A DNA stretch of 64,000 bases from Hyphococcus sp. (GTDB taxonomy: Bacteria > Pseudomonadota > Alphaproteobacteria > Caulobacterales > Parvularculaceae), in NCBI GenBank assembly GCA_013002535.1, contig JABDJK010000074.1, positions 35,322 to 99,321 of the forward strand. Reading direction: 5' to 3'. The position numbers and the translations under genes are program-made. The notes beneath the pieces are model-generated. The model searched no databases, had not been told where the DNA came from, and was given only the letters and a program-made list of their open reading frames with translations. Of the stretch, positions 50,901 to 59,284 are shown one piece after another. The number at the start of each line of letters is the position of its first letter. Within the stretch, counting starts at the first letter, position 1.

Positions 50901-51125
50901 TTATCAACGCTCCTAGCCAGCACGCCGCTGATCTTGGGGTCAGGCGCAGGCGCCGAGGCGCGCGCGTCATTAGGCTGGGTAATTTTTGGCGGGTTGGGTT
51001 TCGCGACGCTCTTTACATTGTTCCTGACGCCAGTGACATTTCTGTTGCTCGCTGGCTTGTCTAAACCGCGCATTTCAGAAAGCCAGATCGTCGCAGAAGA
51101 ACTGGCGAAGGCGCCTGCGGCCTGA
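48000..51125 (+). CDS. RND efflux transporter permease
   Basis: AVFSLLIILAGLAAIFGVEVRELPEVDQPVVSISTNYPGATPEAIDAEVT; LVVDDAIVVTENIQR. Confidence 0.96.
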   Translation: MSTAHEKAIQTGGGFIGAFIQRPILAAVFSLLIILAGLAAIFGVEVRELPEVDQPVVSISTNYPGATPEAIDAEVTSIVESAVAQVDGVQSISSSSSYGRSRVTVELSSTSDIDIAATDIKNSVSNISRDLPEDTEEPIVRKADTDASPIMRLSVSAQGFDRGALARLVDDVILPRLQAVEGVAQADDYGVRNQVIRVRIVPVSLAARGFSVDDVVRLVSGSATNAPSGRLRNDSQQLLIRAQAPAETPEDIASLRLDDQTRLADVAIVEWGFEDGTSSARVNGNPGIGIGIIRQAQSNTVAVSAGVYKAIEELNASLPVGVEVTVNTDDSIFINEAISEVFKSLVLATLIVTAVIFLFLRSWRATLIPAVTIPVSLLGTVAALWLAGFSINLITLLALVMASGLVVDDAIVVTENIQRWRGKGAGKRAAAIIGAREIVFAVLATTATLAAVFIPISFLPGQAGRLFSEFGFVLAFAVMVSSFVALTLCPVMTVRLGREQRPEMAQDFSTPSHKRKPAGPISAAYIKTLRLILRFPLVAIAVSLAFAAGAVMLFNVTAKELTPTEDRGRVFMMVSAQEGSNYDFLDRKVLEIESRLQPLIEDGRAENLNSITGVRGGELAFVFAKLPDWSDRSETQQDVERDINTMIGDIPGVSAFIRRGNSLGIRGAGQGLRFAVVGDDYMNAADGADRLSTALESDEMFITVRTDFQVSQPQISIDIDREAAAALGVSISAITRTIQVLADEFRAAEIFVGDDIIDVMISGAGEPVNDPTDLANIYLRAQNGDFIPLSSVATIKEEAVASNLAREQRRRAVPVSASLGEGVALGDAVTRMRSVAAKNLGDGLSVVLLGEAKVLQDSNQATLLVFLFAAIVVLLVLAAQFESFVSAFIIMLTVPFGLAAAIYAIYFTGGSINYYSQIGLVLLIGIMAKNGILIVEFANQQRDRGESIREAIEHAAMTRFRPVMMTALSTLLASTPLILGSGAGAEARASLGWVIFGGLGFATLFTLFLTPVTFLLLAGLSKPRISESQIVAEELAKAPAA

Positions 51126-51130
51126 CCATC

Positions 51131-51484
51131 TTACATATCAACGATTTTATCAAAACCGCCGAAAATCATCCGTTTGCCGTCAAACGGGATATCATCTTCC
51201 ATTGCCTTGACGCTTTCTTCCGCCATCACCTTCGGCATGGCTTCATCGCGAACTTTCTTTGACGGCCACTCGATCCAGGAGAACCAGACGGTTTCATTTT
51301 CCTGTTTTTTCACCGCCATGGGGAAGGACGTCACTTCACCGTCCGGTACATCCTCGCCGCAGCATTCAACCAGGCGTAACGCGCCGTGTTTCTTAAACGC
51401 GGCGCCGGCGATCTCAGAGAATTTTGCATATTCGCCTTTTTTGTCATTCGACACCGCAACAATAAATCCATCTACATAGGTCAT
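51131..51484 (-). CDS. DUF1428 family protein
   Basis: MTYVDGFIVAVSNDKKGEYAKFSEIAGAAFKKHGALRLVECCGEDVPDGEVTSFPMAV. Confidence 0.92.
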   Translation of the reverse strand: MTYVDGFIVAVSNDKKGEYAKFSEIAGAAFKKHGALRLVECCGEDVPDGEVTSFPMAVKKQENETVWFSWIEWPSKKVRDEAMPKVMAEESVKAMEDDIPFDGKRMIFGGFDKIVDM

Positions 51485-52530
51485 TTTGACTTTTCCTTCC
51501 GGTTCGACGCATTGCCCGCATGGCGCCATTCGCCATCCTGTTTTTTTATCATCATCACCCAGGCCCATTGATCGTCGAATGTTCGTTCCGATCCGACGAC
51601 GTTGCCCTCAGCGCGCACCTGAACCGTAATCCAACCGATGTCGCCGCTTTCCGCAACTTCAATCTGAGGGGTTATGAGATCTGTATACGCGGTGTAGTTG
51701 AGCGCGTCGAACAATCCTATAAATCGCTCGCGGGTTTGCTCTCGCGGCGCAAACAACACTTCGCCGCGGCTGGCGACAATGGTCTCTTCAAGCGATAAAT
51801 CGGCGATCATATCTGCGTCGCCTAAACAGTGCGCCGCCAGAAGTTTGCGATGCACGCGATAGATTTCGACGTCATCAAAACCGGGGCTTGCGATCTCATC
51901 GTAAAACCACAGCGGCAACCGGCTTTTGATTTTAACGTCAGTATATTTGTAGTCGAACTGCCGCGTCCCGTCATCAATCAACAACGCATAGGGCAGATCA
52001 ACACCGCGCTTTTTCTTCCAGTTGCTCAAGACGACGGTAATCGGCGGGATTTCCGGAAAATCAAATTGAAACCCGCGCGGCAGAATTCCATCTCCCATAA
52101 CCATGTGCGCCTTGCCGCCGTAAGGATAATCGCCGGAGCGAGCGCGAAACGTTTCGCCCCGAAACGCGAAACTCTCCACCTCTTCAACATTCGCCATGAT
52201 CTCGTCGAAATATAATATAAAGGCGTGATACTGATGACCGAAGGCAAATAGTTTGTGGAATTCGCTGCCGCGCACGATCTTGTCGCCCGAGCGCGCCCAT
52301 GCAACCGGCCCCTCAACCACAATCAGCGATGAGCCGTCGTCATCGATTTGTTCAAACGCTGACGACGAGGCGGAATGATAATGCGTTGCGGTTTTGTATG
52401 ACGTGCCGTCGGAGACTGAAACATTCGCCTTGGTCGAAATCGCAACGGGGGAACAGGCGTCCGTAGCGTGGGCCGCAGAAACAAAACCAAGCCCCAAAAT
52501 CCACATCATTGCCGAGCCAGCCCGCTTCAT
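51481..52530 (-). CDS. Exported protein of unknown function, SnoaL/NTF2-like C-terminus
   Basis: Signal peptide; C-terminal RERFIGLFDALNYTAYTDLITPQIEVAESGDIGWITVQVRAEGN; ATGA overlap with DUF1428 gene. Confidence 0.7.
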   Translation of the reverse strand: MKRAGSAMMWILGLGFVSAAHATDACSPVAISTKANVSVSDGTSYKTATHYHSASSSAFEQIDDDGSSLIVVEGPVAWARSGDKIVRGSEFHKLFAFGHQYHAFILYFDEIMANVEEVESFAFRGETFRARSGDYPYGGKAHMVMGDGILPRGFQFDFPEIPPITVVLSNWKKKRGVDLPYALLIDDGTRQFDYKYTDVKIKSRLPLWFYDEIASPGFDDVEIYRVHRKLLAAHCLGDADMIADLSLEETIVASRGEVLFAPREQTRERFIGLFDALNYTAYTDLITPQIEVAESGDIGWITVQVRAEGNVVGSERTFDDQWAWVMMIKKQDGEWRHAGNASNRKEKSK

Positions 52531-52531
52531 A

Positions 52532-53077
52532 TCAGTCGCCTCTTTTCTGTTCGCGCCGACACACCATCACCTCGCCGCCGTGATATTTTGCGCGGGCCGC
52601 CTCACGCAGCCCGCACTTCTCTGCGACGCGGATCGACGGCGCATTCGCCGGATCGATTATGCAGGTGAGTTCCGCGCCTTCCAATGATTTGTCGGCCCAA
52701 TTCATCGCCGTTTTGACCGCTTCTGTCGCAACACCTTGCCCGTGGAATGACGACCTAAACGCCCAGCCAAATTCATGGGGCATGGGCGTTATAGGGTCGA
52801 GCATGCGCTTGAAATCGCCGATGCCAACCTCGCCGGCGACCTCGCCCGTCTCCTTGTTTTCAACAATCCAATAGCCGTAACCGAGATGCGCCCAGAAGCC
52901 TGTTGCGCGCAAAAACTTTAGCCAGCAATCTTCAACCGGCCGCGGTTTCCCATCGATATATTTAGTCACTTCAGGGTCCGCCCACATCTCGCACATCGCC
53001 GGAAAATCGGCATAGCGGTGCTCGCGCAGGATGAGGCGCTCGGAGTCGAGAACGGGAATTTCGATATTGAGGTTCAT
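52532..53077 (-). CDS. GNAT family N-acetyltransferase (RimJ/RimL type)
   Basis: SERLILREHRYADFPAMCEMWADPEVTKYIDGKP; GWAFRSSFHGQGVATEAVKTAMNWADKSL. Confidence 0.92.
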   Translation of the reverse strand: MNLNIEIPVLDSERLILREHRYADFPAMCEMWADPEVTKYIDGKPRPVEDCWLKFLRATGFWAHLGYGYWIVENKETGEVAGEVGIGDFKRMLDPITPMPHEFGWAFRSSFHGQGVATEAVKTAMNWADKSLEGAELTCIIDPANAPSIRVAEKCGLREAARAKYHGGEVMVCRREQKRGD

Positions 53078-53095
53078 ACCGTTTCGTTCCTACTG

Positions 53096-53217
53096 CCTCA
53101 TCCTGAAGCGCCCAGCCCCATGCGAAGCATCCGCTGGGCCTCGAAGGATGGCGACATGGCGGCGCTTTACCATCCTTCGAGGATCGCGGCGTCGCCGCTC
53201 GGACCTCAGGATGAGGG
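53096..53217. repeat. Intergenic repeat of the CCTCATCCTGA...CCATCCTTCGAGG type
   Basis: cctcatcctgaagcg ... cctcgaaggatgg ... ccatccttcgagg ... cctcaggatgagg: nested inverted repeats. Confidence 0.75.
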
Positions 53218-53239
53218 ACGCACCCGACGCCTGTTCCGC

Positions 53240-54991
53240 CTACTCCCCCGCCTTCGCCTCTTCAATATACAGATCAATCCGATCACGGAGCATTTCCAGC
53301 GGCATGCCGCCGCTGACCAAAATCGCATCGTGGAAATCGCGGATATCAAACTTGTCGCCGAGTTCCTTTTCAGCTTTCGCGCGCAATTCCCAGATCGTCA
53401 GCTCGCCCATTTTATAGGCGAGCGCCTGGCCCGGCCACGCGATATAGCGATCAACTTCGGTCTGAACGTTGTGTAGCGACAACGCGGTGTTGCCGGCGAG
53501 GTAATCCATCGCCTGCTGGCGGGTCCAACCCTTCGAGTGAAGGCCAGTATCGATGACAAGCCGCGCCGCGCGCCACATCTCCCAGGTCAGACGCCCGAAA
53601 TGATCATAAGGGGTTTCATAGACGCCCATCTCAACGCCGAGCTTTTCGGAATATAGCCCCCAACCCTCGCCAAAAGCGTGTGGGTAAAATTGACGGCGGA
53701 ATTGCGGAACATTTTCAATTTCCTTTGACAGCGCCGATTGCAGATGATGGCCAGGCACACCCTCGTGCAAAGCCATGGCCGTCAACTGGTAGAGCGGGCG
53801 AATTTCGTGATTATAGGTATTCACCCATGACTGCCCGCCGCGATCCGCATCCAGCGGCGCGCCGACATAACGAGCGTTGGTGTAATTTGGCGCAAGGTCC
53901 TCCGGCACCGGCTCGACCGAATAGGGCTGGCGCGGTAATTTGCCAAAATATTTTGGCAAGCGTCCATCAATGTCTTTGGCGATCCAGGCGGCCCGCTCAA
54001 GCAGACGTTGCGGAGTTTCTGCATAAAACTGCCGGTCGGTGCGCAGGAATTCCAAAAACTCATCGAAGGAGCCGTCAAAGCCCGTCTCATCAATGACGTC
54101 CATCATCTCCTTGCGGATGCGCGCGACTTCTTTCAAGCCCAGCTCATGAATATCGCCCGCCGTCGCATCATCGAGCGTTGTGAAATAGCGAACGCGCGCC
54201 TCGTAAAACTCCTTGCCGTTAGGAAGCTCCGATGCGCCCAGCGTTTCGCGCGCATTAGGCAAATATTCTTCTTTCATGAAAGTCGAGAGACGAACAAATG
54301 CCGGGATGACGCCGTCTTCCAGTGCGGCTTTGCCAGCTTTCGTCAGCGCCTTTTGTTTGCGTTTTGAAATCGATGCTGGAAATTTGTTAAACGGCGCGTA
54401 ATAACCATGCTCTTTTGCCGTTTCCGTCACCTGCGCTTCAAACGATGGGATGATATTTGGAATAATTTCTTTTGGCTGAGTGTAACCGATCGCTATCCCT
54501 TCGCGCATATTGGCGATGTGTTGATCGATAAACCCCGGCAACGCCTCCAGCCGTTTGATAAAGTCTTGGTAGTCTTTTTCCGTACGGAACGGCGTCGCAT
54601 TAATCGTGTAGCCAAAGTTCGTGTGAAAGCCAGTATCCGCCAAGAAGGGAATGCGCCAGTTTTCATACTGCGCCAGCGCCACATCATGTTTCAAAATGAA
54701 CGCCAGCAGATCCGCATTGATGATATCTTCGTCCGACAAACTGTCACGATCGATCGCTTCAAGGCGTACGGCGAAATCTTTTGCTTCCTGCGCCCTGCGC
54801 GCATGATCTTCGGGCGAGACCTGCGGGACTTTATCATTGTAGTCGAACACACCGGAACTTGTGGCGCCGAAGGGGCTCTCTTCCATTTCATTCGCCCAAT
54901 ATTCATCAATGAGCGCATTCAGATCGTCGGTCGGCGCGGCGACAGCGGCTGTCGAAAACGCGAAAAAAGATACAGCAAGTGTTCGGAACAT
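53240..54991 (-). CDS. DUF885 domain-containing exported protein
   Basis: Signal peptide; ALHEGVPGHHLQSALSKEIENVPQFRRQFYPHAFGEGWGLYSEKLG. Confidence 0.93.
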   Translation of the reverse strand: MFRTLAVSFFAFSTAAVAAPTDDLNALIDEYWANEMEESPFGATSSGVFDYNDKVPQVSPEDHARRAQEAKDFAVRLEAIDRDSLSDEDIINADLLAFILKHDVALAQYENWRIPFLADTGFHTNFGYTINATPFRTEKDYQDFIKRLEALPGFIDQHIANMREGIAIGYTQPKEIIPNIIPSFEAQVTETAKEHGYYAPFNKFPASISKRKQKALTKAGKAALEDGVIPAFVRLSTFMKEEYLPNARETLGASELPNGKEFYEARVRYFTTLDDATAGDIHELGLKEVARIRKEMMDVIDETGFDGSFDEFLEFLRTDRQFYAETPQRLLERAAWIAKDIDGRLPKYFGKLPRQPYSVEPVPEDLAPNYTNARYVGAPLDADRGGQSWVNTYNHEIRPLYQLTAMALHEGVPGHHLQSALSKEIENVPQFRRQFYPHAFGEGWGLYSEKLGVEMGVYETPYDHFGRLTWEMWRAARLVIDTGLHSKGWTRQQAMDYLAGNTALSLHNVQTEVDRYIAWPGQALAYKMGELTIWELRAKAEKELGDKFDIRDFHDAILVSGGMPLEMLRDRIDLYIEEAKAGE

Positions 54992-55160
54992 GTCGTTCGC
55001 CCTCCCGGCGGAATTTTGAATATACGCCGCCTCCTCCTAGCATGGCAGCGAGATTCGCAAAATGCCTCACAGATCATCGCTATGTTGTGATTATTCGTGC
55101 GTTTACTGGCGCGGCGAGCCGGTTATGTAGGGTCCACAAACAATAAACGGAGGACCTTAC

Positions 55161-55616
55161 ATGTTCGCGAGACGATTTATATTATCAGCGATTGCCGCCT
55201 TAGGCGCGTTAGGCGCGTTAGGCGCAGCCCTCGCCAAAGACCCGGTCTATACGCCGCGATTCTCAAACGCCGCCGTCGATGGTTATGACGTCGTCGCGTA
55301 TTTTGAGGAAGGCGCGCCGGTGAAAGGCGAGAAAGAATTCACGACCGAATATAACGGCGCCCAATGGCGGTTTTCGAGCCAAGCCAATCTCGATGCCTTC
55401 ACCGCTGACCCTGAAGCCTTCGCACCGCAATATGGCGGCTATTGCGCCTGGGCCGCGTCACAAGGCTATACCGCCCGCGGCAACCCCGACAACTGGACCA
55501 TCCACGACGGCAAATTGTACCTGAATTATAATGACAAAGTTCAGGCTGACTGGCTTCAAGATGCGCCTGGCTTTATCGAATTGGCTGACGCCAACTGGCC
55601 CGACATCTTGAACTAG
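55161..55616 (+). CDS. YHS domain-containing exported protein
   Basis: DGYDVVAYFEEGAPVKGEKEFTTEYNGAQWRFSSQANLDAFTADPEAFAPQYGGYCAWA. Confidence 0.92.
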   Translation: MFARRFILSAIAALGALGALGAALAKDPVYTPRFSNAAVDGYDVVAYFEEGAPVKGEKEFTTEYNGAQWRFSSQANLDAFTADPEAFAPQYGGYCAWAASQGYTARGNPDNWTIHDGKLYLNYNDKVQADWLQDAPGFIELADANWPDILN

Positions 55617-55683
55617 AGTTTTCATGCCAGATCAATCTGGTGTGTTGACAATACTCTCCCCCTTCCGTTCAGCACACCGGACA

Positions 55684-55716
55684 GGAAAACCCCGCTGCGC
55701 CCGCGCGGGGTTTTCC
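55684..55716 (+). terminator. Strong hairpin terminator after the YHS gene
   Basis: GGAAAACCCCGC ... GCGGGGTTTTCC perfect 12 bp stem. Confidence 0.8.
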
Positions 55717-55792
55717 GCTTATTCCGTCTACAGATGATAAATATTTCATCTGATGTTGCGTTGCAGCGAGAGATATTGTATCCATCGCGGCA

Positions 55793-57235
55793 ATGGGAAA
55801 ACCAAATCTCCTAACAGCCTATGACGCGGGCGCAAATTTCTGCGAAACCACCGACAAATCCGTCGGCGGAAAATCGAATGCGCTATCGAAACGATTGTCG
55901 CAATACAACCTGCGCACGCTGAATAAACGCAATAGCGCAGCTGAGCGCGAGTTGCGCAATCTCGGCATTACATTCACGGTCTATTCAGACGCTGGCGCCA
56001 TTGATCGTATTTTACCGTTCGACCCGCTGCCGCGCATGATCTCTGCTGAAGACTGGAATATCATCAATACGGGCTGTATCCAGCGTGTGACCGCGCTCAA
56101 TGAATTCTTGAAAGACATTTACGGTAAACAGAAAATTCTTTCCGACGGTGTTGTGCCCAAAGAACTCGTGGTCAAGAACAAGAATTTCCGCAAAGAGGTG
56201 CTGGGGTTAAAGCTGGCGCAGGATACCTACACCCATATTTCCGGCGTTGATTTAATTCGTGATGAAAACGGCGAGTTTTTAGTGTTGGAAGATAATTGCC
56301 GGTCGCCGTCGGGCGTTTCCTATGTGATTGAAAATCGCCATTTGATGATGCGGTCGTTCCCAGACCTCCTGGAAGGGATCAAGATCCGCCCGGTCTCCGA
56401 TTACGGCCAGCAATTGCGCCGCAAACTGTCGGAAACGGCGCCGCCTCGGGTGCAAAATCCGAATGTCGTGCTGTTAACGCCGGGCGTATTTAATTCGGCT
56501 TACTTTGAGCACGTCTTTCTGGCGCGCGAGATGGGCGCCGCCCTTGTTGAGGGCCGCGACCTTGTCGTCGATGATGATGACCGCGTATTCATGAAAACGA
56601 TTTCAGGCCTTGAACGCGTTCACGTAATTTACCGGCGGATCGATGACGATTTCCTCGACCCGGAGGTTTTTCGCGAAGACTCCATGCTCGGGACGCCGGG
56701 CCTTATGCGTGCGCTGAAAGCCGGCAAAGTCACCATCGCCAACGCTATCGGCGCCGGTGTCGCCGATGACAAGGCCGTATACGCCTATATGCCGAAGATC
56801 ATCGATTATTATCTGGGTGAAGATCCGGTCATCAACAATGTCGAGACCTATATCTGCCGCGAGAAAGACGACCTCGCTTATGTTCTAGACCATCTCGAAG
56901 AACTGGTCGTGAAGCCCGTCGGCGAATCTGGCGGCTATGGCATTGTCGTCGGTCCAAAAGCGACAAAGAAAGAAATCAACGACGTCCGCCGAGCCATCAA
57001 GAAAGATCCGTCGAATTATATCGCGCAACCGATGATCAGTCTCTCGGTCTGTCCAACCCTGACGAAAAACGGCCTCGCGCCGCGCCATGTCGACCTGCGC
57101 CCTTATGTTTTGACCGGCAAGGACTCCTGGGTGCTGCCCGGCGGGCTCACCCGCGTCGCCATGCGTGAGGGATCGATCATTGTGAATTCAAGTCAGGGCG
57201 GCGGCTCAAAAGACACATGGGTGTTACGCAAATGA
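55793..57235 (+). CDS. Circularly permuted type 2 ATP-grasp protein
   Basis: RILPFDPLPRMISAEDWNIINTGCIQRVTALNEFLKDIYG; GVDLIRDENGEFLVLEDNCRSPSGVSYVIENR; LVVKPVGESGGYGIVVGP. Confidence 0.95.
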   Translation: MGKPNLLTAYDAGANFCETTDKSVGGKSNALSKRLSQYNLRTLNKRNSAAERELRNLGITFTVYSDAGAIDRILPFDPLPRMISAEDWNIINTGCIQRVTALNEFLKDIYGKQKILSDGVVPKELVVKNKNFRKEVLGLKLAQDTYTHISGVDLIRDENGEFLVLEDNCRSPSGVSYVIENRHLMMRSFPDLLEGIKIRPVSDYGQQLRRKLSETAPPRVQNPNVVLLTPGVFNSAYFEHVFLAREMGAALVEGRDLVVDDDDRVFMKTISGLERVHVIYRRIDDDFLDPEVFREDSMLGTPGLMRALKAGKVTIANAIGAGVADDKAVYAYMPKIIDYYLGEDPVINNVETYICREKDDLAYVLDHLEELVVKPVGESGGYGIVVGPKATKKEINDVRRAIKKDPSNYIAQPMISLSVCPTLTKNGLAPRHVDLRPYVLTGKDSWVLPGGLTRVAMREGSIIVNSSQGGGSKDTWVLRK

Positions 57236-57255
57236 TGATGGGTCGAACGAATTAG

Positions 57256-58200
57256 ATGTTGTTATCGCGATTTGCAGAAAACGCCTTCTGGCTCGGCCGC
57301 TATATGGAGCGGGTAGAAAGCCTTGCGCGCCTGTTATGGGTGACGGAATCTTTCGCTGCCGATCAGGACCATGACGACGCCTGGGCGCCGATCCTGTCGG
57401 TATTCGCTGACAGCGAGGCTTTTGAGGAACGCGGCAAACCCCTTACCGCGGTCAACGTCGCGCGGTTTTACCTGTCCGATACAACGAACGCGAATTCCGC
57501 CGTTTTCGCGGGAAACATGGCGAAGGAGAACGCGCGCTCCATCCGGCACCTCATCAGTACGGAAACCTGGCGTGCAGTTTCGGTTTTCTATGACGAGTTG
57601 CGAGAGTTGCAAAAGCGGCGCTTTTCCCTTTCCAAACTGAACGACATTTGCCTTTCCATTCGCGAGCGCAGTTACATCCATCGTGGCGTCATGGAAGCGA
57701 CATCCTATCGAGACGAGGTCTGGCGTTTTAATCAACTCGGCGCCGCGCTGGAACGCGCTGACCAGATGACGCGCCTCATCGACATCAAATATTTCCGCTT
57801 TGACCGTGACGACATTGATGATATCGCCCCGCCTGATGTCGCCTGGTGGAATACACTGTTGCGGTCGGCTTCAGGCTACCATGCGTTTCAGCGACGCCAC
57901 CCGGTCAATACGGACCCGGCGGACGCCGCGCGGTTCGTCCTGTGCGATCCCTATCTGCCGCTTTCCGTCACCAATGCAGCGGAAACGGCGCTCTACCAAC
58001 TGGAGCGGCTGGATAAGGATTTTGATGCTAAACCCGGCGCTGACATCAAAAAAGCCGCGGCGGCGCTTAAAGAAAATCTCGGCGCGCCCCCGGCAAAGCT
58101 CAATGGCCGAGCCCTTCACCGATATCTTGATAGTTTGCAAGTTGACATCAATTCCCTCGCCAACGCCCTAAACGACCGCTATTTTGCTCCGGCGGCGTAA
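57256..58200 (+). CDS. Alpha-E domain-containing protein
   Basis: MLLSRFAENAFWLGRYMERVESLARLLWVTE; ADQMTRLIDIKYF. Confidence 0.95.
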   Translation: MLLSRFAENAFWLGRYMERVESLARLLWVTESFAADQDHDDAWAPILSVFADSEAFEERGKPLTAVNVARFYLSDTTNANSAVFAGNMAKENARSIRHLISTETWRAVSVFYDELRELQKRRFSLSKLNDICLSIRERSYIHRGVMEATSYRDEVWRFNQLGAALERADQMTRLIDIKYFRFDRDDIDDIAPPDVAWWNTLLRSASGYHAFQRRHPVNTDPADAARFVLCDPYLPLSVTNAAETALYQLERLDKDFDAKPGADIKKAAAALKENLGAPPAKLNGRALHRYLDSLQVDINSLANALNDRYFAPAA

Positions 58201-58247
58201 CACCTTCGCCGCTTTGTCGCGTATTTAAAAAGCTAAGGTTCAAACCG

Positions 58248-59192
58248 TTGTCGAATCCCGCAAATTCAAATGCGCCCGCGCAACAGCCGGTCGTCACTAC
58301 AGATCTTCTACAGATCCGCCACATCACGCGCTACAATTACGCCAAGCCCGTTAAGTTTGGCGCGCACAAAGCGATGTTCCGCCCGCATGAGTCTAATGAT
58401 CTGCGCCTTACCTCATTTGAGATTAAATCGACGCCGTCCGCTACCCATCACTGGATGCACGATGTTTTTTCAAATTCCAAAGTGATCCTTGATTTCGGCG
58501 GCGCCGCACCGTCAACCACGCTGGAGATCGATTGCGCGTTCAATGTCGTACGCTCCAGCGTTGAAAGACCAAAATTCCCGATCGCCGAACACGCGCGCAA
58601 GTTCCCGTTTCTTTATGATGACGACCAGCACATTGATCTCGCGCCGCTGATCTATCCGGAATATCTCCACGAAGATCAGGAAGTGCGGTTCTGGGCGGAA
58701 AGCGTTGCGCGCGCCGAGAACAATGACACCTGGGATATTCTGGAAAATATCAACAGCGCCATCAGCAGGGATTTTACCTATAAGCGCCGCGAGGAACATG
58801 GGGTGCAGGCGCCGCGTCATACGCTGCAAAGCGCTGAAGGATCGTGCCGCGATTTCGCAGTCTTGATGCTGGAGGCGGTGCGCCATCTCGGGTTCGCCGC
58901 GCGCTTCGTCACCGGCTATCTTTATGATCCGTTGACGGATCAGGAAGGCGCCCTGCAAGGCGCCGGCGCGACCCACGCCTGGGTCCAGGTGTTCCTGCCC
59001 GGCGCCGGCTGGATCGAGTTCGACCCGACCAACGGTCTTGTGGCCTCAGGCCACTTGATCCGCACAGGCGTCGCCCGCACACCAAGTCAGGCCGTTCCCC
59101 TGGAAGGCGCCTTCGAAGGCGACCCTGCGGACTTTATCGGGATGGAGGTGGACGTAAGAGTGACGGCCCTCGCCCCGACATTGCGGGGGTAA
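58248..59192 (+). CDS. Transglutaminase family protein
   Basis: LQIRHITRYNYAKPVKFGAHKAMFRPHES; AEGSCRDFAVLMLEAVRHLGFAARFVTGYL; GATHAWVQVFLPGAGWIEFDPTNG; TTG start. Confidence 0.93.
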   Translation: MSNPANSNAPAQQPVVTTDLLQIRHITRYNYAKPVKFGAHKAMFRPHESNDLRLTSFEIKSTPSATHHWMHDVFSNSKVILDFGGAAPSTTLEIDCAFNVVRSSVERPKFPIAEHARKFPFLYDDDQHIDLAPLIYPEYLHEDQEVRFWAESVARAENNDTWDILENINSAISRDFTYKRREEHGVQAPRHTLQSAEGSCRDFAVLMLEAVRHLGFAARFVTGYLYDPLTDQEGALQGAGATHAWVQVFLPGAGWIEFDPTNGLVASGHLIRTGVARTPSQAVPLEGAFEGDPADFIGMEVDVRVTALAPTLRG

Positions 59193-59284
59193 TACGCCGC
59201 GCCAAAAAAGCGGCCAGCACCGCACCCTTTTCTTTTCCGCTGTTCGCACTATGTTCTTGCGCGTAGCCGTACAGAAATCCGCCC

